In this document: positions 23,551 through 30,910 of the stretch, piece after piece
Layout of the letters: each line of letters begins with the position of its first letter
How positions within the stretch are numbered: position 1 is the stretch's first letter
NCBI GenBank assembly: GCA_050945275.1
Contig: JBMNSQ010000002.1
Span: forward strand, 1 to 40,277
Reading direction: 5' to 3'
Origin: JAAYWY01 sp050945275
GTDB lineage: Bacteria > Bacillota > DTU030 > DUMP01
Length of the DNA: 40,277 nucleotides
Program-made: the position numbers and the translations under genes
The notes under the pieces: generated by a model
The model's input: the letters and a program-made list of their open reading frames with translations, nothing else
What the model was told of the DNA's origin: nothing
The model's database searches: none

Positions 23551-24627
23551 TCAACCGGAAATGGTTACATCGGCGGGGGGTATTAGGCGCAGTTTAAGGA
23601 CGCGTTTGTTACCGCTGTCCACGACAAAGACGCTGCCGTCGGCCGCTACCGCTAACGCCGTGGGCTGGTCGAATTCGGTTGACAAACCTTTTAAGCGGTA
23701 CATGGCCTTTAGTGTACCGTCAGTACTAAACAACTGTAGGCGATTATTGTAAGTGTCGGCCACTAGCAGGTCACAATCGGGGGTCAGTGCAATGCCCCCA
23801 GGGGTATGCATAAGCTCACCCTGCCCTTTGCCAATGGGAGCAAAATGAGCAGCGCCGTCTTTGGTGGGCTGCCCGTCCCTCTGAGGAAGTACCAGTATTT
23901 TGCCGACGCCATTAGCGCCGTGGGCTATATACATCGTCCCATCGGACCCCACAGTCATGCCATCGGGCCAGGCAAAGGGAAGAAGATCGATCTCTCCTTC
24001 TAGGGTGCTCTTTACTTCCCATAACTTGCCGCCGTCAGAAGAAAACTTAACCAGCGCATGAGGAGAAATATCGTAGTTGGCTCCGCTTATGCCAACATAG
24101 ACGTTCCCGTCCCCATCCACCGCAAGAGCACTTAAGGGCTCATCGTATCCGTCCTGCAAGCTAAAGTAGGTGCTAAAATCCTCACGCCGTCCAAATACTG
24201 CTATCGATTCTCCCGCGGGGCTAAGCTTCTGGACTCGGGAATTGCCATCATCTAGAACATAAAGATTGCCTTCCTTATCGATAGTAATCTCGCGCGGATG
24301 CACAAATTGACCGAGACCACTGCCCTCTCCTCCTATTTCCTTGGCTAAAGTTGTAAAATCGTCCGCCGAAAAAACCAGCACCATCTGCCGTACATCATCG
24401 GTAACATAAACATGACCATCACTATTCACCGCCACACCAGACGGTGATGGCATAAAGTCACCGCTTATAGTAGCTAAAAGTTGCAGCTCGCCATATCCCT
24501 CCGAATCTAACGGAGCCGATGATGGCGGCAAATTGACATTGCTGCCTCCCTTTTTGGCCGATAACATACCACAACCCGCCACCACGAAAACTACCAGCAG
24601 GCCAATAAATAATCTAGACACCCGCAT
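23551..24627 (-). CDS. NHL-repeat beta-propeller lipoprotein
   Basis: An exported lipoprotein, 358 residues from the ATG at 24627. Its signal (MRVSRLFIGLLVVFVVAGC) ends in a VAGC lipobox at Cys20. The rest is a propeller of about six NHL-type blades with repeated D-x-x-GN-x-YV-x-D-x-x-x-x-RV patterns (KEGNLYVLDDGNSRVQKLS, CDLLVADTYNNRLQLFS, GSVFVVDSGNKRVLKL). Such propellers bind proteins or sugars; no catalytic site is seen. The start fits AGAGGTGG upstream; an ATG seven codons earlier lacks an RBS. It follows the GerMN/FG-GAP lipoprotein by 26 bases and is probably in one operon with it. Confidence 0.85.
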   Translation of the reverse strand: MRVSRLFIGLLVVFVVAGCGMLSAKKGGSNVNLPPSSAPLDSEGYGELQLLATISGDFMPSPSGVAVNSDGHVYVTDDVRQMVLVFSADDFTTLAKEIGGEGSGLGQFVHPREITIDKEGNLYVLDDGNSRVQKLSPAGESIAVFGRREDFSTYFSLQDGYDEPLSALAVDGDGNVYVGISGANYDISPHALVKFSSDGGKLWEVKSTLEGEIDLLPFAWPDGMTVGSDGTMYIAHGANGVGKILVLPQRDGQPTKDGAAHFAPIGKGQGELMHTPGGIALTPDCDLLVADTYNNRLQLFSTDGTLKAMYRLKGLSTEFDQPTALAVAADGSVFVVDSGNKRVLKLRLIPPADVTISG

Positions 24628-24653
24628 AAAAGTCCCACCTCTCTTCATAAAGC

Positions 24654-26309
24654 TTAGGCACTAGGCCACCCAACATAAATCCATTTGGTTGGACTTGATA
24701 ATAATTGCCAACGGCGAAAGATGATATTTGCCGTACCATCACCATCCACATCGGCCAAAGCCAATATTTCTTCACTGCCACTACCGGTGATTATATTTTT
24801 TTCCCAGCCATCTTCTCCTTGTTGATAGATCATGTAATATCCGGGCTCTTGGGTGGACGCAATGAGTGCTGCCTTATTGTCCGGCCCGATTCCAGCAAAT
24901 ATTTCCCAGCCCAGCCCCACATCAGACGGTGCACCTTGCCACAGTTTACGCAGGGCCCCCTGTTGCCAAGTATAAATATAAAGATAAGGACTCTGCCCGT
25001 CACGGATAATAAGTTCTGGCCGACCGTCTCCAGTTAGATCAGCGGTGAGCACGGCGGCATGTTCCACCCCTGCCCCCGGATTGCTGGCTACCTCTACATA
25101 AGCAGCACCTTGCCAACTGAAAACAGTAAGGCCGTCTTTGTTAATGGCCAGCACCTCATCTATACCGTCGCCGGTAATGTCTTCCACTAAGATTTTGTGG
25201 GCGCTAAAATTAACTTCTCTTTGCATTATATACGTCTCACCGTTCCATTCCCAGATTACAATAGAAGTACTTTCCGTTCGGACATTACTCCGACCGCGAG
25301 TACCGATCAAAGCAAGAATCTGTCCTTGCCCCGTACCTGTGGTGTCGCCGACAGCCAAATCGACTAAGGTGCCGCCAATACCTTGCCAAGCCAGCTGGTT
25401 GTAGTTCCCTTTATCCCAGGCAAATATATACAGCCCCTCTGCCGTACCAATAACTAAGTGTTTAGATTGGCCGCCTTCTACCGAGGCTACCAACGCCCGT
25501 GGCTGGGAGTTAAACTTTCTTTCCCAAACTTGCTGAAACGCACCGTTTTGTCGTTTCCAAATGGTCACCAGTTTGTCATGAATAATAATAAGTTCATCAG
25601 CACCGTCACCATCGGTATCGGCCGCCAGTACCCGATCAGGAAACCCAACCTTAAAACCGACTCGTTCTTCCCAGCTAATCCAGGAACTCCAAGGTAGTTG
25701 TGGTCCCGCCGCTACCTGAAGCTCAGCGCTCACCTGGGCATAACGTTCAGGCATCATAGGCGATGGCCGCACTGGCTGCGCCAAATCCACCACTCCGGCT
25801 CCAATAGTATCAATCGGGCTACCTTCCAGAAGAAATTGTACCGCCCGGACAGTTTTGAATTCGGCTAAGGTGTTAACTACTGAATAAATAGTATCTAACT
25901 CACTGGCTAAGCTCCCCCAGTGGTTGTCTCTAAACTCGCGGGAAAAATCCACGTAAGCGATGCCATCTAAAATGGCAATATCTCTTAACCTAGTCCCAGG
26001 GGGCAATACTTTTTGCTCGGTGCTGGATTCAAAACGACCTTTGGCTAACTCCAAAATGGCTGCTCGGGCTACGGCTAAAGTAGCAGGGACCTGGCGTCTT
26101 TCAATTTCCTCATGACCATTTTCGATAAAGTGCAGTTTTAATTCTATCGTTGTTTCATCGGTAGCTATGTTTTCGGCTGCTTGTTTGAGGGGCACGGCCT
26201 CAGCACTGGATGGGGACAGCTGGCGACAGCCGACTGCTATTACTATAACTATAGCTAAAAATGCCATGACAAGGAATCGGGCAGCTCTACATCCCCTTAG
26301 TTGACCCAC
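24654..26309 (-). CDS. Lipoprotein with GerMN domain and FG-GAP/VCBS-like propeller repeats
   Basis: An exported lipoprotein, 551 residues from the GTG at 26309, which has AAAGGAGGG 8 bases upstream. The signal peptide ends at the lipobox AVGC (Cys28). A GerMN domain follows (~50-175: PPGTRLRDIAILDGIAYVDFSREF, AVQFLLEGSPID). After a linker, five or more FG-GAP/VCBS-like repeats appear with calcium-loop patterns: DTDGDGADELIII, DTTGTGQGQILALIG, DITGDGIDEVLAI, DLTGDGRPELII, DVDGDGTANIIF. The frame is open for 59 more codons upstream, over part of an intergenic repeat, but that part is not protein-like. GerMN with a calcium-loop propeller is unusual. Likely an envelope or spore-surface binding protein. 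Confidence 0.8.
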   Translation of the reverse strand: MGQLRGCRAARFLVMAFLAIVIVIAVGCRQLSPSSAEAVPLKQAAENIATDETTIELKLHFIENGHEEIERRQVPATLAVARAAILELAKGRFESSTEQKVLPPGTRLRDIAILDGIAYVDFSREFRDNHWGSLASELDTIYSVVNTLAEFKTVRAVQFLLEGSPIDTIGAGVVDLAQPVRPSPMMPERYAQVSAELQVAAGPQLPWSSWISWEERVGFKVGFPDRVLAADTDGDGADELIIIHDKLVTIWKRQNGAFQQVWERKFNSQPRALVASVEGGQSKHLVIGTAEGLYIFAWDKGNYNQLAWQGIGGTLVDLAVGDTTGTGQGQILALIGTRGRSNVRTESTSIVIWEWNGETYIMQREVNFSAHKILVEDITGDGIDEVLAINKDGLTVFSWQGAAYVEVASNPGAGVEHAAVLTADLTGDGRPELIIRDGQSPYLYIYTWQQGALRKLWQGAPSDVGLGWEIFAGIGPDNKAALIASTQEPGYYMIYQQGEDGWEKNIITGSGSEEILALADVDGDGTANIIFRRWQLLSSPTKWIYVGWPSA

Positions 26310-26400
26310 AGTCGTGCCCTCCTTTCTTCCTTTTGTGCTTGCCATCTCCCTTTTAGCAGTAAGTGCCCCGAGGGTGTTCTCTGGCGGCACAGATGACCCC

Positions 26401-26540
26401 AGAACAACCCGTACCCATAGGGTGAACGAGCTCCGGATAGGTAGGGGCGGGCCTCTGTGCCCGCCCGGGCAGAACAACCCGTACACGTAGAGTGAACAGC
26501 TCAGCGATGGGTAGGGGCGGGCCTCTGTGCCCGCCCGGGC
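26401..26540. repeat. 70-bp tandem direct repeat, two copies (family A)
   Basis: Units 26401-26470 and 26471-26540 are both exactly 70 bases. Each begins AGAACAACCCGTAC and ends in a hairpin-forming GGGGCGGGCCTCTGTGCCCGCCCGGGC. The second half is identical in both; the first half has diverged slightly. A third unit starts at 26541 (AGAACAGCCTG) but is truncated. Confidence 0.92.
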
Positions 26541-26566
26541 AGAACAGCCTGCCCGCTAGTCTCCCT

Positions 26567-26594
26567 CGGGCCGGGGCAGAGCCCGGCCCCTACG
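26567..26594. repeat. Inverted cousin of the family A hairpin
   Basis: GGGCCGGGGCAGAGCCCGGCCCCTACG reads, on the other strand, as CGTAGGGGCCGGGC...CCCGGCCC. It has the same design as the GTAGGGGCGGGC...GCCCGCCC core of the tandem repeat, in the opposite orientation. It can fold into a strong hairpin. Confidence 0.65.
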
Positions 26595-26686
26595 TTTTCC
26601 CACTGTGCGGACTTCGTAGGAACGAGCAATAAGCCTAGTAAAGCATAAAGGGTCTAGCATTAAAATAGTACGGCTTTAGGCCCTCC

Positions 26687-27766
26687 TTAAAACTTCGGCA
26701 GCAAGTTCAGATACTCAGCACCAAGCGGCTCTAATAAGACAGCGTGGCCGCCGATGCTTTCGCCGGCTTTTCCTTCGATTAAAATTTGTACCTGCTCAAC
26801 TCCGGGCAAAGCAGTTAAAGAATATACAATGCCGCCTATGGTGAGAGTTTCGCCGGCACTGCCTCCTTTATGGTTATCAATAAGTTCTCGGGAGAAATCG
26901 ACAGTAAGCGTTCCTTTGTCTAATTGGACGCCAAGGAGGCGAGTTCCTGCTGGGAGGACAGGGCTCAGGTTGGACTCCTTCGCTGGGCCGCGAATAAGTT
27001 CCTCTACTGCCGCCTGCGCCACCGCCTGGGTTTTAGGTACTAGGCGCGTTACCGGAACCAGGTACATGGCACTAGGTTCAGCAAAGTAAAGGGTGAGAGC
27101 CACTGCATTCTCGGGACTAAGTCCCGTGTCATCCCAAGAAATCCAGTTAATATGGCCAGCTGGTTCAAGGGGTTGACTGATATCCATATGCCCGGCTAAG
27201 GTTTCTTCGGTTTTGCCATCAACTAGAATCTGCACCCGTTTGACCCCAGGTTCGGAAAACTGGGTTAAGGTATAAACGATACTATCTAAAGCAAAAGCTT
27301 CCCGGCTGCTACCAAAGAGGCTGGTATCCAGATTAGTAATATTCACTGTGGCCGTACCGTCTTGGATAAGGCTAATTAGCTCGATATTGGTACCTTCTGG
27401 CCACGGCGACATGGTGGCTCCACTTTTATCGGGCCAAGCGGTTAACAGCTGGATAGCCTGATACGGCCGATCTTCTGGGTGATCTGCTTCTATGGTAAGC
27501 GGTATCAGGTACATGAGATCTGGTGTTACTCCCCAGATAGTAAAGGTCACCAATTGTCTCTGAGCCGGTGAGCCCACCGGGGTATCCGCTGAACCACCAT
27601 CAGTGGATTTACCGTTTGAGGCCACCGGATCCCCTGTCATCGGTGCCTCGTTCTCAAAAGGTTCCTTCTGTTGAAGTTCTGACGCCGGTGGAGCTGCAGG
27701 ACCGCAGCCGGCCATGATAACACTAAAACAAAGAAGTAATATTACTAGCCCGATTGCTTTCTTAAT
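26687..27766 (-). CDS. Lipoprotein with two GerMN domains, apparent ATT (or ATA) start
   Basis: An exported lipoprotein with tandem GerMN domains. The first spans ~75-215 (TVNITNLDTSLFGSSREAFALDSIVYTLTQ, VQILVDGKTEETL); the second spans ~220-355 (LPAGTRLLGVQLDKGTLTVDFSRELIDN, VEQVQILIEGKAGESIGG). GerMN modules occur in spore-germination and sporulation proteins. The only in-frame ATG (27715) lies inside the signal peptide, two codons before the lipobox Cys (MAGC). Reading upstream gives a good signal, IKKAIGLVILLLCFSVIMAGC, preceded by AAGGAGG. The only start candidates there are ATT (27764-27766, about 11 bases from the RBS) and ATA one codon earlier. I took ATT, giving 359 residues. A sequencing error at this spot is the alternative. 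Confidence 0.8.
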   Translation of the reverse strand: MKKAIGLVILLLCFSVIMAGCGPAAPPASELQQKEPFENEAPMTGDPVASNGKSTDGGSADTPVGSPAQRQLVTFTIWGVTPDLMYLIPLTIEADHPEDRPYQAIQLLTAWPDKSGATMSPWPEGTNIELISLIQDGTATVNITNLDTSLFGSSREAFALDSIVYTLTQFSEPGVKRVQILVDGKTEETLAGHMDISQPLEPAGHINWISWDDTGLSPENAVALTLYFAEPSAMYLVPVTRLVPKTQAVAQAAVEELIRGPAKESNLSPVLPAGTRLLGVQLDKGTLTVDFSRELIDNHKGGSAGETLTIGGIVYSLTALPGVEQVQILIEGKAGESIGGHAVLLEPLGAEYLNLLPKF

Positions 27767-28102
27767 TATATGGTATTCCTCCTTTTTACCTAGCTTTAGC
27801 TGCCTACGTGGCCATGGGCGGGCACAAAGACCCCCTACGCCAACTTACAGGATTGCGAACCACTCCGTCCAGTTGCCGGTCCACCTCACGCTACGCGGCG
27901 CCCCTTAATGTGAACAAGCTCGGCTCTTCGGGCCGCCTCTGAACTCGCCCCTTTGGGGCTCGACTTGCCCACCCTAAAAGGTGGGAGCATGCATCGTGTG
28001 AACGGCTCTTGCACTAGCTACGGGCTGGCACCAGGGCCGCCCTTACAAGACCAGTATATTCGCTAGGTCTTAAGGAAGGATTAGGGAATAGTAAAGAACT
28101 GT
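27767..28102. other. Intergenic region upstream of the two-GerMN lipoprotein gene
   Basis: About 336 bases without a gene. It contains a degenerate family A hairpin (~27808-27837, inverted) and a family B repeat (27872-27961). A possible hairpin after the phoR-like gene (CCTTA...AGACC with GGTCT...TAAGG at ~28041-28075) has no T run. Confidence 0.55.
27872..27961. repeat. Dispersed intergenic repeat, family B, copy 2
   Basis: A close match to 8525-8615: same order of GTTGCCGG, CCACCTCA, CGCGGCG, AAGCTCGGCTC and CGGGCCGCCTCTGAACTCG. About nine substitutions and one single-base gap separate the copies. Orientation is the same in both. Confidence 0.8.
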
Positions 28103-29845
28103 TTAAGATGGTTTGATCAGCGGGAGTGAAAAAGCAATTTTGGTTCCTTTCCCCAGTTCGCTGCTGACACTTACAGTGCCCCCATGCTGAGAGATAATAC
28201 CTTTTACAATGGCCAAACCGAGCCCAGTACCTCCCAAGCTGCGGGAACGGGCTTTGTCCACCCGGTAAAAGCGCTCAAACAGGCGAGGCAAATCATCAGA
28301 AGGAATACCGACACCGGTATCTTCCACCGCTACATTTACCCAATTCTTTTCGGCCCAAGCATTTACCAAAATCCGCCCGCCAGCGGGTGTATACTTTATG
28401 GCATTATCAATCAGATTAAGCAGTACTTGCCGTATCTGGTCAGGATGACATAAGACTTTAGGCAGCGCCGATGGCAATTGACAGCTAAGCTCCACCTTTC
28501 CTGCCACCCGTGGTAACAATTGCTCCACCACTTGCACGATCAAATCGGTTAAATCTAAGGTTTTAAGATCCAGGGTAACTTCGCGAGCATCCATTTTGGA
28601 TAAATCCATAATATCGGCGACTAATCTTGATAAGCGGTCTGTTTCTTGCTCAATAACCTCTGCATAACGCCGGGCATTTGAACCAGGCGGCAGCTCGTCT
28701 TCAAGTGTTACGGCGAAGCCTTTAATAGAAGTAAGTGGGGTGCGCAGCTCGTGAGAAACATTGGCCAAGAACTCTAGACGGCTTTCCGCTAGGCGTTTCA
28801 AATCGGAAATATCTCTGAGTACTGCTACAGCTCCTTCTTGGCCCTCCAGGGAACGCCAAGGAGTTACCTGGGCCCGGTAAACAGTTTCCCGGCCGGGAAG
28901 TGTCACTTCCACCAGCTTGGTTGCTGCCTCCTTACTGACTGTGACCAACACCTGCTCAAGCTCTGTACCTTGCAAAGCACTGGGTATAGGGTGACCTATC
29001 AGCTCTGATACTGGTGTTGCCAAAACAGCAGCGCACGCCGGGTTAGCCAACACTACAGTCCCCGTTTGATCTACTGCCAACAGGATATCGTCCATACTGG
29101 AGAGAACAGTGGCCAACTTTTGTTGTTCTTCTTCAATCGCCTTCATGGTAGCGGCTAAGCGCTCGGTCAAGTAGTTAAAGGCCAACGATAACTCCTGTAC
29201 CTCACTGGGGGGACGAGGTTTTAGGCGGGGAGAAAAATCGCCGCTGGCTAGCTGGCGAGAAACAGCAGTCACCTCGGCCAAGGGACGTGTAATACCACCT
29301 GCTAAGAAGGTCCCAAGTATCAAAGCTAAAGCCAACGATACTAACGCGCCAAGCAAGATAAAGTTCTTGGTTACACGAAGAGCATCATCAAGATCATCTA
29401 GAGAAGAAGTAAAATATACGAGCCCTACTACTTCTCCTTGAACACTAAGGGGACCTGCCACATGAAGAACTCGGCTACCATTTTCGAAATCCACTTGGCT
29501 TGCCACGCCGGCGGACAAAGCCTGGTCAACCAACTCTCCGCCGATAGTCTCTCCTAGGGAACGTTCGTCAGGCGGACGCGAATCACCCACCACAACGCCG
29601 TTGATATCCAGGATCTGCACGTTGGCCTCTACATCCTGACCAAATCTTTGGGCTAGGGCATTACCCAAGAAAGACAGCTCAGCATAATGAGAAAAGACAC
29701 GGGCATGAGCTTTAAGCTGATTTTCCGCTTCGCGCACCTGGTAACTATCCAGAGATTGGATCAGAAATGTACCCAGTAGGCTTACCGTAAGCACTACTAA
29801 CAAAACATAGCTGGCCGTTAACCGGCTACGAATAGAATTTAACAT
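28103..29845 (-). CDS. PhoR-like sensor histidine kinase
   Basis: A membrane sensor kinase of 580 residues. In order: TM1 (~11-31), extracytoplasmic sensor (~32-160), TM2 (~161-184), HAMP (~185-238), PAS (~245-345), HisKA with His365 (ANVSHELRTPLTSIKGF), and HATPase with DNAIKYTPAGGRI and GTGLGLAIVKGI. The architecture and the partner regulator fit PhoR, the phosphate-starvation kinase, but no pst transport genes lie in the window, and WalK-like kinases share this layout. The ATG is 2 bases after the regulator's stop, so the two genes are translationally coupled. Confidence 0.88.
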   Translation of the reverse strand: MLNSIRSRLTASYVLLVVLTVSLLGTFLIQSLDSYQVREAENQLKAHARVFSHYAELSFLGNALAQRFGQDVEANVQILDINGVVVGDSRPPDERSLGETIGGELVDQALSAGVASQVDFENGSRVLHVAGPLSVQGEVVGLVYFTSSLDDLDDALRVTKNFILLGALVSLALALILGTFLAGGITRPLAEVTAVSRQLASGDFSPRLKPRPPSEVQELSLAFNYLTERLAATMKAIEEEQQKLATVLSSMDDILLAVDQTGTVVLANPACAAVLATPVSELIGHPIPSALQGTELEQVLVTVSKEAATKLVEVTLPGRETVYRAQVTPWRSLEGQEGAVAVLRDISDLKRLAESRLEFLANVSHELRTPLTSIKGFAVTLEDELPPGSNARRYAEVIEQETDRLSRLVADIMDLSKMDAREVTLDLKTLDLTDLIVQVVEQLLPRVAGKVELSCQLPSALPKVLCHPDQIRQVLLNLIDNAIKYTPAGGRILVNAWAEKNWVNVAVEDTGVGIPSDDLPRLFERFYRVDKARSRSLGGTGLGLAIVKGIISQHGGTVSVSSELGKGTKIAFSLPLIKPS

Positions 29846-29847
29846 AA

Positions 29848-30537
29848 TTACAACTCCCGAAACTTATAACCCACACCCCAGACAGTAAGAATGTGAGTCG
29901 GCGAACTCGGATCCTCCTCTACCTTTTCCCGCAGGCGCCGGATATGAACATCTATGGTCTTGGAATCACCAAAGAAGTCATAACCCCACAGCTGCTCTAA
30001 CAATATTTCGCGGGAAAATACACGCCCAGGACTTCTCATTAGCAGCTCCAGGAGTTCAAATTCCTTCGGGGTTAGATCCACTTGTCGGCCCCCGGCTACC
30101 ACTTGGTGCCGATCCAGATCTAGTTGTATACGGCCCTGTGTGATAACTTGGGCGTTAATCGTACTCCTTCGGTCAACTCGCCGCAAAATAGCTTTAATAC
30201 GAGCCACCAACTCCCGCGGATTAAAAGGTTTAGTTAAGTAATCATCGGCCCCTAGTTCTAAGCCTAACACCTTATCAATATCGTCATCACGGGCAGTGAG
30301 CATAATAATCGGTGTCGACGAGGTACGCCTTAGCTCGCGGCAAACCTCAAACCCGTCTTTACCCGGCAGCATGATATCGAGCACAATAACATCCGGCTGC
30401 GATGCAGCCGCCACTTGTAGAGCCGCTTCGCCGTCCCCGGCTGTTAATACTTCAAAACCAGCCTTCTCTAAATTTATCTTGACAAATTCCACGATCGTAG
30501 GTTCGTCGTCCACAACAAGAACCTTCTCGGCCATCAT
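29848..30537 (-). CDS. PhoP-like OmpR-family response regulator
   Basis: A response regulator of 229 residues. The receiver has acidic residues in VVDDEP, phospho-acceptor Asp near residue 54 (VIVLDIMLPGKDGFEV) and the TKPFNPREL lysine. A winged helix follows (FELLELLMRSPGRVFSREILLEQLWGYDFFGDSKTIDVHIRRLREKVEEDP). It is the partner of the kinase downstream. A second ATG directly follows the first; GGAGG is 4 bases from the first and 7 from the second, so the protein may begin MAEKVL. PhoP is the best guess; close WalR-like alternatives cannot be excluded by eye. Confidence 0.88.
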   Translation of the reverse strand: MMAEKVLVVDDEPTIVEFVKINLEKAGFEVLTAGDGEAALQVAAASQPDVIVLDIMLPGKDGFEVCRELRRTSSTPIIMLTARDDDIDKVLGLELGADDYLTKPFNPRELVARIKAILRRVDRRSTINAQVITQGRIQLDLDRHQVVAGGRQVDLTPKEFELLELLMRSPGRVFSREILLEQLWGYDFFGDSKTIDVHIRRLREKVEEDPSSPTHILTVWGVGYKFREL

Positions 30538-30587
30538 TTCACCTCCAAGTTAAGTAGCCCAATAGCTCTAGCATGCTTCCTAATAAA

Positions 30588-30616
30588 AGTATAACGGCCT
30601 GACAAGGCCGCTTCAA
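30588..30616 (-). promoter_or_regulatory. Promoter of the PhoPR-like operon with palindromic spacer
   Basis: TTGAAG (30611-30616) and TATACT (30588-30593) are 17 bases apart on the minus strand. The spacer contains the inverted repeat CGGCC-TGACAA-GGCCG (30595-30610), well placed to be a repressor site. The leader would be about 45 bases. Confidence 0.6.
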
Positions 30617-30663
30617 GGGAAGGTATTGCTAATTTGTTTTGTATTGGAGAGAAGTTTACTTGC

Positions 30664-30696
30664 AAAAATAAAAGAGCGCGGTTAAAAGTCCGCGCT
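30664..30696 (-). terminator. Orphan minus-strand terminator upstream of the response regulator
   Basis: AGCGCGG (30690-30696 on the minus strand) and CCGCGCT (30675-30681) with an 8-base loop are followed by CTTTTATTTTT. It faces a region without a minus-strand gene, so it either ends a small RNA or antisense transcript or insulates the operon promoter. Confidence 0.7.
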
Positions 30697-30754
30697 ATCT
30701 GAGAGGGGGTTCAAAGGTTTTCGCTTGGGTTCATCTATATGTTACCACGAGGCA

Positions 30755-30793
30755 TTTACAAGGCAATTACACTCCCTTTACATTAACATTACA
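30755..30793. promoter_or_regulatory. Four phased 6-mers (WalR- or PhoP-type box)
   Basis: TTTACA, ATTACA, TTTACA, ATTACA start at 30755, 30766, 30777 and 30788, exactly 11 bases apart with 5-base spacers. On the minus strand they read TGTAAT/TGTAAA-N5, all four fitting the published WalR consensus TGTWAH-N5-TGTWAH. On the plus strand two of four fit the PhoP consensus TTHACA fully and two fit 5 of 6. One-turn phasing is typical for tandem dimers of OmpR-type regulators. Both candidate regulators are encoded in this window. Confidence 0.8.
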
Positions 30794-30910
30794 GTTTTTC
30801 AGCTTTTGTATTCATGATAACTCATCGAATCTCACCCAAAAACCTTAGTCTAAACTTCCTTAATAACTCATAAAGGTAGCAATAGCAGTATAATTGCCGG
30901 GGGTGTAGGA

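Larger units (their letters stand above)
26310..26686. other. Intergenic region filled with GC-rich repeats
   Basis: Roughly 375 bases between two GerMN lipoprotein genes. It consists largely of the 70-bp tandem pair (26401-26540) and a related hairpin (26567-26594). The last ~90 bases show nothing recognisable. Confidence 0.6.
30538..30910. other. Divergent regulatory region between the response regulator and deacetylase genes
   Basis: About 370 bases with no gene but much signal: a promoter for the two-component pair (30588-30616), a minus-strand terminator (30664-30696) and a four-copy phased repeat (30755-30793). A TATAAT at 30889-30894 without a -35 lies just before the deacetylase start. 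Confidence 0.7.

Noticed and set aside
26310..26486. N-terminal extension of the GerMN/FG-GAP lipoprotein
   Set aside because: It would include part of an intergenic repeat and place a long non-signal stretch before the lipoprotein signal; GTG at 26309 has a strong RBS.
26401..26594. CRISPR array
   Set aside because: There are only two units of 70 bases with no variable spacers between conserved short repeats and no cas genes; it is a tandem duplication.
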